A DNA stretch of 64,000 bases from Streptosporangium subroseum. GTDB taxonomy: Bacteria > Actinomycetota > Actinomycetes > Streptosporangiales > Streptosporangiaceae. Of this stretch, positions 41,314 to 50,255 are shown in pieces. The position numbers and the translations under genes were made by a program. The notes under the pieces are model-generated. The model was not told the origin of the DNA. It did no database searches and saw only the letters and a program-made list of their open reading frames with translations. The stretch's first letter is position 1. Each line of letters begins with the position of its first letter. The stretch spans positions 56,514 through 120,513 of the forward strand of contig NZ_FZOD01000022.1 in NCBI RefSeq assembly GCF_900188345.1, read 5' to 3'.

Positions 41314-44156
41314 AGATTGCCTATCTGCTGACCTGGGCGGATGTCATGGGAGGCACGGAGGCGGCGGTCCTCACCCTCGCCTCGCATCTCGCCGAACACC
41401 ACGACGTCGAGGTGATCAGCGTCTTCCGCAGGGAGGCGGCCCCGTTCTGCGAGGTCTCACCCAAGGTCCGTCTGCGCTACCTGGTGGATGAGACGGGCCC
41501 GGTGCGACGCCCCTGCCGCGAGACGGCCATGGACGACGCCACCTGCGCCGCGCTCGCCGCGATGCCGAGCGAGCTCGTCGATCCCGCCTGGGAGGGCGCG
41601 TTCAACCGGTTGGCCGACGTGGAGGTGGAGCACGCGCTCCGCGGTCTCGACGCGGACGTCGTCGTGTCCTCCACGCCCGCATTGCTGTCGCTCATCGTCC
41701 GTCTCTGCCCGGAGCGCACGATCACCGTCCACCAGGACCATCGTTGCTCGGAGCTGAGAGGCCCGTCCGGCGAGCCGCTCCTGAGATTCGCCCCCCGGCT
41801 GGACGCGCTCGTCTCGCTGACCCACCGGACCCAGCTCTGGTGCGCGCAGTCGCTCAAGGACGCCGCGCCCCATCTCGCGACGATCCCGAACGCGCTGCCG
41901 AGCGGATACCGTCCGCGGTCCGGCCTGGACACCCGCACGATCGTCATCGCGGGGCGGCTGGTCGGTGAGAAGCGAATCGACCACGCCGTGCGGGCCTTCG
42001 CCGGGATCGCCGGCCGGTTTCCCGGCTGGTCGCTGCGGATCCTGGGAGACGGCCCCCTGACCGGCAGCCTGCGCCAACTGGTTCAGAGCCTCGACCTCCA
42101 GGACCGGATTCACCTGCTGGGCAGGTCTCCGCACATGGCGGAGGAGTGGGCGAAGGCGAGCATGTGCCTGCTCACGTCGACGAGCGAGGGCTTTCCGCTG
42201 GTGCTGACCGAGGCCCTCGCCGCGGGGGTCCCGGTGGTGGCCTACGACTGTCCCGGCGGAACGAGCGAGATCGTACGGCACGGGGTCGACGGCTTCCTCG
42301 TGCCCGAGGGCGACATCGACTCGCTGGCCGTCGCGATGACCAAACTGATGGAGAGTCCCGGCACGCTGCGCGAATTCGGGACGGCGGCGCGGGAGATCGG
42401 GGCCCGGCTGTCGCCCGAGCGGATCACGGGAGCCTGGCTGGAGCTTTTCGAGAGGCTGGGCGCGGAGAGGGACGCGCGATCCGGGCGCAGAGCCGAGCGG
42501 ATCGCCCGTCACGCCCTCCGGTCGGTCTCGGGTTTTGTGCCCGTCGCCTCCGCCGATCCGGAGCCGGGGGGAGGACCACAGCTGCGGGAGCTCGAAGCCG
42601 ATCTGATGAGGAAGGACCGGACCCTCACCCGCTCCGGCGCCCGTCTCTGCGTGATCCGCGACGACGTCACCCCCGAGGACGTCCTCCGGGCGAATCTGGA
42701 AGCCGTGACGAAGGTCCTCCACGACGCCGCCATCCCGTACGCGCTGGTCCGGGACACCGGGCCACGCCATCGGATAGCCGTCGAGGAGGAACACCGGGCC
42801 GCGGTGCTCTCCGCGATCGCGCGAGAGTTCGACGGCAGGCCCGTCTACGCCCAGCCGCTCAAGCCGACGATGTGCGCTCCTCCGGTCGCCCTGGCCGGAC
42901 AGGTCGCCGGCTGGGGCGACGTCGGCGGTCTGCGGGTCTACACGATCTACTCGGTCGCCTCGCGCGCTCTTCGCCACGGGTCGGCGTTCGGCTGTGACGT
43001 CGAGTTCTGGGCCCCGACCGCGGACGGGGGGCTGCGGGCCGTGCGCCCCACCCTTCTCGGCCGCGAACTGCCCCGCGAGGCGATGCGCCCGGCGAAACTC
43101 ACGGTGGGAGAGCGGAGCCACCCCACGTACGAACCCTTCACGCGGCCCTTCGTGGACGACGTCACCTTTCCGATCGACGTCGTCTACACCTGGGTGGACG
43201 GCGCCGATCCGGGCTGGCGCGCCCGGCGGGACGAGGCCCTGACCGGCCGGAGCGCGACCGCGGAGGCGGTCACGAACACGTCCGCGAACGCGGCCGACCG
43301 CGGCGACGGCCGCTACGCCAGTCGCGACGAGCTCCGCTACTCGCTGCGTTCCCTGGACATGTACGCGCCGTGGGTCCGTCACATCTGGATCGTCACCGAC
43401 CAGCAGGTCCCCTCCTGGCTGGACACCTCCCATTCGAAGGTGACCGTCGTCGACCACAAGGAGATCTTCAGCGACGCCGGCGCTCTCCCCACGTTCAACT
43501 CGCACGCGATCGAGAGCCGGCTGCATGTGATTCCCGGGCTCTCGGAGAATTTCATCTACTTCAACGACGACTTTTTTGTCGGGCGTCCGCTGAGCCCGGA
43601 CCTCTTTTTCCTGCCCAGCGGGATCCCCCTGTTCTTCCGGTCTCCGGCGACGGTTCTCCCGACGCCGATCCAGGAGGACGAAAAATCCTTTTACGCCGCC
43701 GCGAAGACGACGCGGGACATCATGGAACGGGAGTTCGGCTGCACGACGGCGAACACTTTCCTCCACGCTCCGTACGCACTGCGCAAAAGCGTGCTCTTCG
43801 AGCTCGCGGAGAGATTCGCCCCCGAGATCGCGGCCACGGGCCGGAGCCGGGTCCGCTCACGTGATGACGTCTCGGTGGTCTCATCGTTGCATCACTACCA
43901 CGCCTTCCGCAGCGGGAAGGCCGTTCCCGGGGAGATATCCGTCGACTACATCGCGCTGGGACAGCGCGATCACCTGCCCCGGCTGACACGGCTGCTGACC
44001 CTCCGCGATCGAGACGCCTTCTGCGTCAACGACGCCGATGAGAGTGACATGTCCGAGGAGGAGAAGCGCCGTGCGATCTCCATCTTCCTGGCGAGCTACT
44101 TCCCGGTCGCCAGTGAATTCGAGGTCGGCAGCCCACGCAATCGGGCTCGGCGCTGA
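41310..44156 (+). CDS. GT4 glycosyltransferase-Stealth sugar-phosphotransferase fusion
   Basis: 948 residues. About 1-390 is a GT4 glycosyltransferase (LLTWADVMGGTEAAVLTLAS; IAGRLVGEKRIDHAVRAFAG; STSEGFPLVLTEALAAGVPV). From about 430 a Stealth protein follows: the N-terminal region, CR1 FPIDVVYTWVDGADPGW near 615, CR2 with RDELRYSLRSLDMYAPWVRH to ENFIYFNDDFFVGRPL, then CR3/CR4-like segments (SFYAAAKTTRDIMEREFG; DDVSVVSSLHHYHAF). Stealth enzymes form hexose-1-phosphate diester links in capsular and wall phosphoglycans. The fusion would add a sugar and then a sugar-phosphate. GTG 41310 with GGAGGAA upstream overlaps the previous stop. Confidence 0.88.
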   Translation: MKIAYLLTWADVMGGTEAAVLTLASHLAEHHDVEVISVFRREAAPFCEVSPKVRLRYLVDETGPVRRPCRETAMDDATCAALAAMPSELVDPAWEGAFNRLADVEVEHALRGLDADVVVSSTPALLSLIVRLCPERTITVHQDHRCSELRGPSGEPLLRFAPRLDALVSLTHRTQLWCAQSLKDAAPHLATIPNALPSGYRPRSGLDTRTIVIAGRLVGEKRIDHAVRAFAGIAGRFPGWSLRILGDGPLTGSLRQLVQSLDLQDRIHLLGRSPHMAEEWAKASMCLLTSTSEGFPLVLTEALAAGVPVVAYDCPGGTSEIVRHGVDGFLVPEGDIDSLAVAMTKLMESPGTLREFGTAAREIGARLSPERITGAWLELFERLGAERDARSGRRAERIARHALRSVSGFVPVASADPEPGGGPQLRELEADLMRKDRTLTRSGARLCVIRDDVTPEDVLRANLEAVTKVLHDAAIPYALVRDTGPRHRIAVEEEHRAAVLSAIAREFDGRPVYAQPLKPTMCAPPVALAGQVAGWGDVGGLRVYTIYSVASRALRHGSAFGCDVEFWAPTADGGLRAVRPTLLGRELPREAMRPAKLTVGERSHPTYEPFTRPFVDDVTFPIDVVYTWVDGADPGWRARRDEALTGRSATAEAVTNTSANAADRGDGRYASRDELRYSLRSLDMYAPWVRHIWIVTDQQVPSWLDTSHSKVTVVDHKEIFSDAGALPTFNSHAIESRLHVIPGLSENFIYFNDDFFVGRPLSPDLFFLPSGIPLFFRSPATVLPTPIQEDEKSFYAAAKTTRDIMEREFGCTTANTFLHAPYALRKSVLFELAERFAPEIAATGRSRVRSRDDVSVVSSLHHYHAFRSGKAVPGEISVDYIALGQRDHLPRLTRLLTLRDRDAFCVNDADESDMSEEEKRRAISIFLASYFPVASEFEVGSPRNRARR

Positions 44157-44179
44157 GCGGTCATATCGATTTCGCCATC

Positions 44180-44208
44180 GGGCGGGCCGTTTTGGCGGAG
44201 GCCCGCCC
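44180..44208 (+). terminator. Hairpin after the GT4-Stealth gene
   Basis: GGGCGGGCC (44180-44188) pairs with GGCCCGCCC (44200-44208) across an 11-base loop. It lies 23 bases after the stop. It may partly end transcription before the next gene, whose start is 110 bases further on. Confidence 0.5.
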
Positions 44209-44317
44209 AGGGTTGGGCAAAGAATCGGCCACGGAGGGGCAGGCTAGGTCATGGCGAATCCCCGAGAGAGGCATTCTGAGCGCGACTGAATGGACGCCCT
44301 CGACCGGAGGACTTTCT

Positions 44318-45805
44318 TTGAAAGCGCCACTGCTCAGTGTCGTCGTGCCGTTCTACAACGTGGTGGGTTACATCGAGGAGTGCCTGACCTCCCTCGCCGC
44401 GCAGACTCTCATGGACGTCGAATTCATCCTGGTCGATGACGGCTCCATGGACGGCGGCGACGTGACGGCCAAGGAATTCGCGGCCCGGGACTCCCGGTTC
44501 CGGGTGCTGCGACAGGACAACCAGGGGCCGGGCCCGGCCAGGAACCTGGGGATCCGGCACGCGACCGGCCTCTATCTCGCCTTCGCCGACGGCGACGACG
44601 TCGTGCCGGAGACGGCCTACGAGCTCCTCGTCGGCTCGCTGGAGGAGACCGGATCCGACATCGCCTGCGGCGGGGTGCGCAGGATCACCCCCGAGGGGCT
44701 CGTCCCGTCCGCGATGTACGCCAAGTTGTTCAGGAAACCGGCACGGCGGACCCACATAGAGACTTTTCCCGACCTGATCCGCGACCGGACGGTGTGGAAC
44801 AAGGTCTACCGCCGATCCTTCTGGGACGAGCACCGCCTGGAGTTCCCCGGCGGGTTCTACGAGGACGTGCCGGTCGCGATCGCCGCGCACGTCCTGGCGT
44901 CGAGCGTGGACATCCTGAACGAGGTGGTCTACCACTGGCGGCTGCGTGACACGGGCGACGCGTCGACCACCCAGCGCCGCATGGAGGTGGCCAACGTCGA
45001 AGAACGGGTCGCGTCCCTGCGCGGGGTGCAGAGGTTCCTCGCCGAGCGGTCGCCCCAGCTGAAGCGGGAGTTCGACGACATGGTCGTCTCCTGGGACCTG
45101 AAGTTCGTGAAGGACGCGCTGGAGGAGGCGGTGGAGGAGGGCACGCCGAACGACCTGGAGCGCCTCTTCGACGTCGTGGCCCCCTGCATCGACGCCCTCG
45201 ACCCGCTGATGGTGGCCGCCCTGCCCGCCTCACGGCGGTTGGAGCTGTATCTCCTGCACCAGCGGATGGCGCCCGAGCTGCGCGAGGTCCGGAGATTCCG
45301 GCGGGAGGAGGAGGATGCGCGGGTCCTGCGCCGGGGGAGCAGGCCGCCCCGGTGGTACGCCGCCTACCCGTTTTTCGGGGACAGGTCCCGCGGCATTCCC
45401 GACCACCTCTACGACGTCACCCAGGAGCTGATCCTGCGGGTCCACACCGACCGGGTGCGCTGGTCGGGCGGGCGGCTCCTGGTCGAGGGGCAGGCCTCCA
45501 TCAAGCGGCTCGACGAACGGCAGAGCCGGATCAAGGTGTGGATCGAGGGGAAGGGCAAGTCAGGGAAGGGCAAATCACGGATCTCGCTGCCGGCCCGTCA
45601 GGACGGTGCCCGGTTCGTGGCCGAGGTCGAGGGGGTCGCTCCCGGCCGGTGGTCCGTGCACGCGGAGGTCTCGGCCAACGGGATGCGCCTGAGCAGCCTT
45701 CTCGGAGCGAGCCCCCGTCAGCTGCCCAAGGGCGGGCGGGCCGGGGTCAGGGCGGCGCTGGGCCGGGACGGCCGCCTGGTGGTCGTGGTCCAGTCCGATC
45801 TCTGA
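44318..45805 (+). CDS. Glycosyltransferase family 2
   Basis: 495 residues from TTG 44318, which has GGAGG 8 bases upstream and gives the canonical start LLSVVVPFYNVVGYIEECLT; the frame is open to 44192 without support. GT2 motifs are intact: LVDDGSMDGG, QGPGPARNLGI, FADGDD (DxD). After about residue 330 comes a second, beta-rich domain with no assignment (LRVHTDRVRWSGGRLLVEGQ). A cytoplasmic sugar transferase of the polymer cluster. Confidence 0.85.
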   Translation: MKAPLLSVVVPFYNVVGYIEECLTSLAAQTLMDVEFILVDDGSMDGGDVTAKEFAARDSRFRVLRQDNQGPGPARNLGIRHATGLYLAFADGDDVVPETAYELLVGSLEETGSDIACGGVRRITPEGLVPSAMYAKLFRKPARRTHIETFPDLIRDRTVWNKVYRRSFWDEHRLEFPGGFYEDVPVAIAAHVLASSVDILNEVVYHWRLRDTGDASTTQRRMEVANVEERVASLRGVQRFLAERSPQLKREFDDMVVSWDLKFVKDALEEAVEEGTPNDLERLFDVVAPCIDALDPLMVAALPASRRLELYLLHQRMAPELREVRRFRREEEDARVLRRGSRPPRWYAAYPFFGDRSRGIPDHLYDVTQELILRVHTDRVRWSGGRLLVEGQASIKRLDERQSRIKVWIEGKGKSGKGKSRISLPARQDGARFVAEVEGVAPGRWSVHAEVSANGMRLSSLLGASPRQLPKGGRAGVRAALGRDGRLVVVVQSDL

Positions 45806-45889
45806 GTCACCGCCCACTCTTGGTCAAGAACCAGCATGGAGAATTCCAGGCGGTTGCAGAGAGTCACGAGTTGATGGCCGAATGTCGCC

Positions 45890-46804
45890 ATGCTGGAAGG
45901 CATGAGGGCCTATTCGTTGAACGACGTTCACGCGACCCGGAAACGAAGAGACTCCTGGTGGACCGTTTTCCTGGTCGACCCGGTGGCGTGCAGGCTCACG
46001 CTGTTCGTCGCCAACCACACGGCGATCACACCCAACGGGCTCACCCGCCTGTCCCTGATCCTCGGGATGGTGTCCGCTGTCTGCTTCGGATTCGGGCAGC
46101 TGGTCGCGGGGGCCCTGGTGTTCTACGTGAGTTTCGCGGTCGACTGCATGGATGGGAAGATCGCCCGGCTCAAGGGGACGGGGACCGCGTTCGGCCTCTG
46201 GCTCGACTACGTGGGCGACCGGGTCCGGGTGGTCTGCTGTGCCGCCGGCCTGGCATTCGGGCAGTACGTGACGACGGGGGACGTCGACTACATCCTGCTC
46301 GGTGCCGGAGTGGCCGTGCTGGACCTCTTCCGCTACGTGAACGCGCCGCAGATGAAGCGCGTGCGCGAGGTGGTCAAGGAGAACCGGCTTGAGCAGCTGG
46401 CGGCGGACGCCGAGGCCGCCGCGCTCACAGCGCTCCCGGAGAGCCGGGAAAGCCCGGAGAGCTTGGAGAGCCGGGAGAGCCGGGAGAGCCTGGATCAGGA
46501 GATTCCGGAGTCGATCGAACGCGCGACACCCAGGGCGTCCAGGTCGACGAGGAGGGGCCGCCGGCTGGGACGGTTCTTCGCCCGCCATCGGGTGCGGAGC
46601 CATCTGATCAGCGGCATCGAGTTCCACGCCGCGGTGTTCGTCGTCGCCCCGCTGATCGGGGTGGCGGCGCTGCTACCCGTCTCGATCGTGGCGGGGGTCC
46701 TGCTTCTACTGAACGAGGTTTTTCTGATCTACCGAATGTGGCTGTTCACCCGGGTGGTGCCTGCTGCGCCGCACCCGCAGGAAGCGCCGCGCGTATCTGT
46801 TTGA
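45890..46804 (+). CDS. CDP-alcohol phosphatidyltransferase family membrane protein
   Basis: 304 residues. The CDP-AP signature D-G-x2-A-R-x8-G-x3-D-x3-D is present as DGKIARLKGTGTAFGLWLDY then VGD. Membrane spans lie on both sides (LILGMVSAVCFGFGQLVAGA; VFVVAPLIGVAALLPVSIVA). Between them, residues about 178-218 form a low-complexity Ser-Arg-Glu-Ser insert coded by short 9-bp repeats. Enzymes of this class transfer a phospho-alcohol from a CDP-alcohol to a lipid or sugar; with two CDP-glycerol-type polymerases nearby, a role in making or priming the lipid anchor is plausible but inferred. The start is uncertain; ATG 45902 is an alternative. Confidence 0.82.
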   Translation: MLEGMRAYSLNDVHATRKRRDSWWTVFLVDPVACRLTLFVANHTAITPNGLTRLSLILGMVSAVCFGFGQLVAGALVFYVSFAVDCMDGKIARLKGTGTAFGLWLDYVGDRVRVVCCAAGLAFGQYVTTGDVDYILLGAGVAVLDLFRYVNAPQMKRVREVVKENRLEQLAADAEAAALTALPESRESPESLESRESRESLDQEIPESIERATPRASRSTRRGRRLGRFFARHRVRSHLISGIEFHAAVFVVAPLIGVAALLPVSIVAGVLLLLNEVFLIYRMWLFTRVVPAAPHPQEAPRVSV

Positions 46805-46829
46805 TCAAGCTCAACGGGGGTTCGTTGTC

Positions 46830-47840
46830 ATGCAGTCCGACCGACCGATCTTTGTGATCGGATGCCCGCGCTCCGGCACCACCATGTTGCAGCTCATGCT
46901 GCACTCGCATCCGCGCATCGCGGTGCCTCCGGAGACGCGGTTTCTGGTGCCCGGCTACTACCGCAGGTTCTTCTTCGGAGATCTGCGCGAGCAGCACAAC
47001 CGGCGCAGGCTTGGCCGATGGATAGTGAGCGACAAGGACACCAAGTTCAAGGAGCTCAAGCTCGACGGAGACCAGCTGATCGACGACATCGTCGCCGGAC
47101 CGCCGACGCTGGGCTCGGCGTTCGGGATCTCCTTCCGCTCCTACGCCGAGCAGTACGGCAAGTCCCGCTGGGGTGACAAGCGGCCGAGCTACTACCACCA
47201 CGTGGACCTGCTGCTGAGGCTCTTCCCCGACGCCCAGTTCGTCCACCTCATCAGGGACGGGCGCGACTGCGTGGCGTCGCTGAAGGAGATGCCCTGGTAC
47301 ACCAAGGACGTCTTCCACGCGGTGACCAACTGGGCCGAGGCGATCGACTTCGGCCGTCACCACGCCAGGAAACTCCCCGCCGACAGCTACTACGAGCTGC
47401 GCTACGAGGACCTGACGGCCTACCCGGAGACCGAGCTCGGCAAGCTGTGCGACTTCCTCGGGGAGGACTACGACCCGGCGATGAGCGAGCCGTACCACGT
47501 GGCCCGGGTGGCCATCCCGCAGCACAAGGTCTGGCACAGCAACACCCACGGCGGCGTCACCACCGCCCGGTCGGGTTCGTGGAAGGCCAGGCTGGAGCCG
47601 TGGGAGATCTCGGTGTGCGAGACCGTGCTGGCCGACCGGCTGACCGCCAACGGCTATGAGCTGAGCGGCGCGCCCAAGGCGGAGAAGAGCCACGTCGCGG
47701 CGTGCGAGAAGGCGGCGTCCAAGCGTCGCTGGGCTCGCCGGCGCAAGGAGATCCGTGACCGCCTGAACCGGTTCCGCGAGCCGGGTCCCGTGGCCGCGCA
47801 GCTCACCACCAGGCAACTGGGCGAGCTGGCGAAGGTCTGA
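46830..47840 (+). CDS. Sulfotransferase, copy 1
   Basis: 336 residues. The PAPS 5'-phosphosulfate loop is FVIGCPRSGTTMLQL at the N-terminus and the 3'-phosphate site is FVHLIRDGRDCVAS around residue 140, so this is a PAPS-dependent sulfotransferase of the Sulfotransfer_1/3 group. It would sulfate a sugar hydroxyl, most simply on the cluster's polymer. No membrane span, so it acts in the cytoplasm. The C-terminus is basic (KRRWARRRKEIRDRLNRFRE). A paralogue starts 2 bases later; bases 47209-47303 are identical in the two genes. Confidence 0.92.
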   Translation: MQSDRPIFVIGCPRSGTTMLQLMLHSHPRIAVPPETRFLVPGYYRRFFFGDLREQHNRRRLGRWIVSDKDTKFKELKLDGDQLIDDIVAGPPTLGSAFGISFRSYAEQYGKSRWGDKRPSYYHHVDLLLRLFPDAQFVHLIRDGRDCVASLKEMPWYTKDVFHAVTNWAEAIDFGRHHARKLPADSYYELRYEDLTAYPETELGKLCDFLGEDYDPAMSEPYHVARVAIPQHKVWHSNTHGGVTTARSGSWKARLEPWEISVCETVLADRLTANGYELSGAPKAEKSHVAACEKAASKRRWARRRKEIRDRLNRFREPGPVAAQLTTRQLGELAKV

Positions 47841-47842
47841 TC

Positions 47843-48886
47843 ATGAAATCGGATCGACCTATTTTCATCCTGGGCTGTCCCCGGTCGGGGACGACGATGC
47901 TGCAGCTCATGACGCACGCCCACCCACGGATCGCGATTCCACCGGAGACCCGGTTCATGGTCTCCGCCTACCAGCGGCGACTCCAGTTCGGCAATCTCAA
48001 CGATCCGGACCGCAGGCGCGAGCTGGCCGAATGGGTGGTCAACCGCACCCAGTCACGCTTCCACGAGCTGGGGCTGGACCGCGAGGAGGTGACCAAGCAG
48101 ATCGTCGACGGACCGCCGACACTCGGCTCGGCACTGGGCATCGTGCTGCGCGCCTACGCGATCAGGCACGACAAGCCACGCTGGGGTGACAAGCGGCCGT
48201 CGTACTTCCAGTACACCGACGTGCTGCTGAGGCTCTTCCCCGACGCCCAGTTCGTCCACCTCATCAGGGACGGGCGCGACTGCGTGGCGTCGCTGAAGGA
48301 GATGCCCTGGTACACCGGGAGCGTCTACAGCGCGGTCTGCGCCTGGGCGGAGGCGATCGACTTCGCCCGGCACGGTGCGCCGAAGCTTCCCGAGGGCAGC
48401 TACCACGAGCTGCGCTACGAGGACCTGACCGCCGATCCCGAGTCTCATCTGCGCAGGCTGTGCGAATTCCTCGGCGAGGACTTCGCCCCGGCCATGTGCG
48501 AGCCGAGCACGCTGGCCGGCATCGCCGTACCCGCGCACAAGACCTGGCACGCGCGCACGCACGACGAGGTGACCACCTCGCGGACGGGCACGTGGCGGGA
48601 ACGGCTCGACCCGGGCGAGATCTCGCTGTGCGAGAGCGTCCTCGGGGACCGGTTGGAGACCTACGGCTACGAGCTCAGCGGGGCTCCGAAGATCGAGACC
48701 TCGCGGATGGTCACCTACGAGAAGACCGCGGCCAAGCGGAAGCTGGCCAGGGTCAAGCGGGTGGCCTTCGACCGGCTGATGCGGCTCCGCGAGCCGAACC
48801 AGCTGGGTGCACGGCTGACCTCCGGCCAGATCGTGCTGGCAGGGGTGCCGATGCCGCGTAACGAACCCATCGCGGTCAACGGGTGA
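47843..48886 (+). CDS. Sulfotransferase, copy 2
   Basis: 347 residues, paralogous to the upstream gene along its whole length and with the same PAPS motifs (FILGCPRSGTTMLQL; FVHLIRDGRDCVAS). Differences are spread outside a 95-bp tract (48222-48316) that is identical to copy 1. The two presumably sulfate different positions or acceptors. Its stop overlaps the stop region of the opposing GT4 gene by 11 bases. Confidence 0.92.
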   Translation: MKSDRPIFILGCPRSGTTMLQLMTHAHPRIAIPPETRFMVSAYQRRLQFGNLNDPDRRRELAEWVVNRTQSRFHELGLDREEVTKQIVDGPPTLGSALGIVLRAYAIRHDKPRWGDKRPSYFQYTDVLLRLFPDAQFVHLIRDGRDCVASLKEMPWYTGSVYSAVCAWAEAIDFARHGAPKLPEGSYHELRYEDLTADPESHLRRLCEFLGEDFAPAMCEPSTLAGIAVPAHKTWHARTHDEVTTSRTGTWRERLDPGEISLCESVLGDRLETYGYELSGAPKIETSRMVTYEKTAAKRKLARVKRVAFDRLMRLREPNQLGARLTSGQIVLAGVPMPRNEPIAVNG

Positions 48887-50156
48887 CCTGCTCGAAAAGG
48901 ATCTCCCACCGGTCCAGAACCCGGTCCAGCCGGAACGCCTCGACGTGTGCGCGAGCGGCGGTGCCCAGCCGCCGCCGCTCCTCCGTCGAGGCCATCAGCG
49001 CGGCCAGCGCGGCCGCGAACGCCGTCACGTCGCCGGGGGGCACCAGCAGCCCGGTCTCCCGGTCGAGGACGAGCGAACGAACCCCGCCCGAGACGTCGAA
49101 CGCCACCGTGGGCACACCGTAGGACGCCGCCTCGCCGATCACCAGCGGCAGCCCCTCGTGCTCACTGGAGAGCCCGAGCACCGACCCGTCCAAATATTCG
49201 CGCTCCATCCCGCTCGCGGCCACCGTTCCGCGGAACACCACCTGTCCGGCCACGCCGCAGGCCAGCGCGTGCGCCCTGAGCCGCTCCAGCTCGGCGCCTT
49301 CACCGATCAGATGCAGCTCCCAGCCCGCGTCCGCGCCGTTGGGGGGCACGTCGCGGGAGGCCGCGCCATGGAGGTCCGCGCCGTCAGAGGGCGCGTTGCG
49401 GACCGCCCCGTGGCGGTCCGTGCCGTCAGGGTGTGCGCCGTTGGGGAGCGCGTTGTGCGGGGCCGCGCCATGAGAGGCCGCGCCGTGAGGGGCGGAGCCC
49501 TGAGAGTCCGCCATCCGGCAGGCCTCCGCGAAGGCCGAGATCAGCCGGTCGAACCGCTTCACACCCTCCAACCTGCCGACCCCGAGCACCCGGCGGCGGG
49601 TCAGCCCGGCGGTCTGCGACGGCCAGGCGGGCAGCGGGTTCGGGATGGTCCAGGTGTTGGGCAGTAGCGCGTGCTCGGAGAAGAGCCACGCGTCGTCCTC
49701 GCTGAGGAACACCGCCTTCTCCAGCCCGCCGTAGTGGCCCCGGACCGAGCGGAGGTGCCAGGACCCCCGTGCGTGCTCGTAGGAGCCGTGATACTGCCCG
49801 ATCGGGAGCAGCCGTTCGGGCAGAAGCGGCTTGAGCCGGGGCACCACGCCGGGCGAGGAGAGCACCGCGAAGCCGGGTCCCACCTGGTGGAACAGCCCTT
49901 CGAGCATCCGGCGCTCGCGGCGCGCACCCCGCTGGGAGACCTTGCCGATGGGCGTGTGGTGAATTACGTGACGGGTGTAGCCGGGCTGCTCCACGTAGCG
50001 GAACGGGATCTCGGCGCGGTGCAGCCCGATCACGTGCACGTCGTGTCCCCGGTCGGCCAGCCCCTGGGCCACGGTGTGCGTGACCCGCTGGATCCCGCCC
50101 AGCGTGTCGGCGTCCATACAGGCGAACACCACCGAACTCATCCGCGTCCCGCTCAT
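48876..50156 (-). CDS. Glycosyltransferase family 4 with a low-complexity insert
   Basis: 426 residues, GT-B fold: VFACMDADTLGGIQRVTHTV at the N-terminus, GVGRLEGVKRFDRLISAFAE and SSEHEGLPLVIGEAASYGVP in the C-domain. Residues about 214-274, just after the first C-domain helix, are a repetitive insert of HGAA and NGAxPDG-like tetrads that normal GT4 enzymes lack; it should loop out of the fold. The start codon sits in the last unit of a 35-bp tandem repeat, with GGAG 8 bases upstream, and overlaps the stop of a mini-ORF (ATGA). Confidence 0.88.
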   Translation of the reverse strand: MSGTRMSSVVFACMDADTLGGIQRVTHTVAQGLADRGHDVHVIGLHRAEIPFRYVEQPGYTRHVIHHTPIGKVSQRGARRERRMLEGLFHQVGPGFAVLSSPGVVPRLKPLLPERLLPIGQYHGSYEHARGSWHLRSVRGHYGGLEKAVFLSEDDAWLFSEHALLPNTWTIPNPLPAWPSQTAGLTRRRVLGVGRLEGVKRFDRLISAFAEACRMADSQGSAPHGAASHGAAPHNALPNGAHPDGTDRHGAVRNAPSDGADLHGAASRDVPPNGADAGWELHLIGEGAELERLRAHALACGVAGQVVFRGTVAASGMEREYLDGSVLGLSSEHEGLPLVIGEAASYGVPTVAFDVSGGVRSLVLDRETGLLVPPGDVTAFAAALAALMASTEERRRLGTAARAHVEAFRLDRVLDRWEILFEQVTR

Positions 50157-50191
50157 CCCGACCGCTCCAGGTTCGTCCGCGTCCCGCTCAT
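50153..50191 (-). CDS. Possible coupled mini-ORF 2 (12 codons)
   Basis: Encodes MSGTRTNLERSG. It starts with an ATG that overlaps the stop of mini-ORF 1 and ends with a TGA that overlaps the ATG of the GT4 gene (ATGA in both cases). GGAG lies 8 bases before its ATG. The first five residues equal those of the GT4 protein. Translation is unproven. Confidence 0.35.
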   Translation of the reverse strand: MSGTRTNLERSG

Positions 50192-50226
50192 CCCGACCGC
50201 TCCAAATTCGTCCGCGTCCCGTTCAT
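50188..50226 (-). CDS. Possible coupled mini-ORF 1 (12 codons)
   Basis: Encodes MNGTRTNLERSG and ends in an ATGA overlap with mini-ORF 2. Upstream, a GTG overlapping the TagF-like stop (GTGA at 50256-50259) opens the same frame, so a 23-codon version would be directly coupled to the preceding gene. Translation is unproven. Confidence 0.3.
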   Translation of the reverse strand: MNGTRTNLERSG

Positions 50227-50255
50227 CACGGCCGCCCCAGGTTCGCCCGCCCTAC

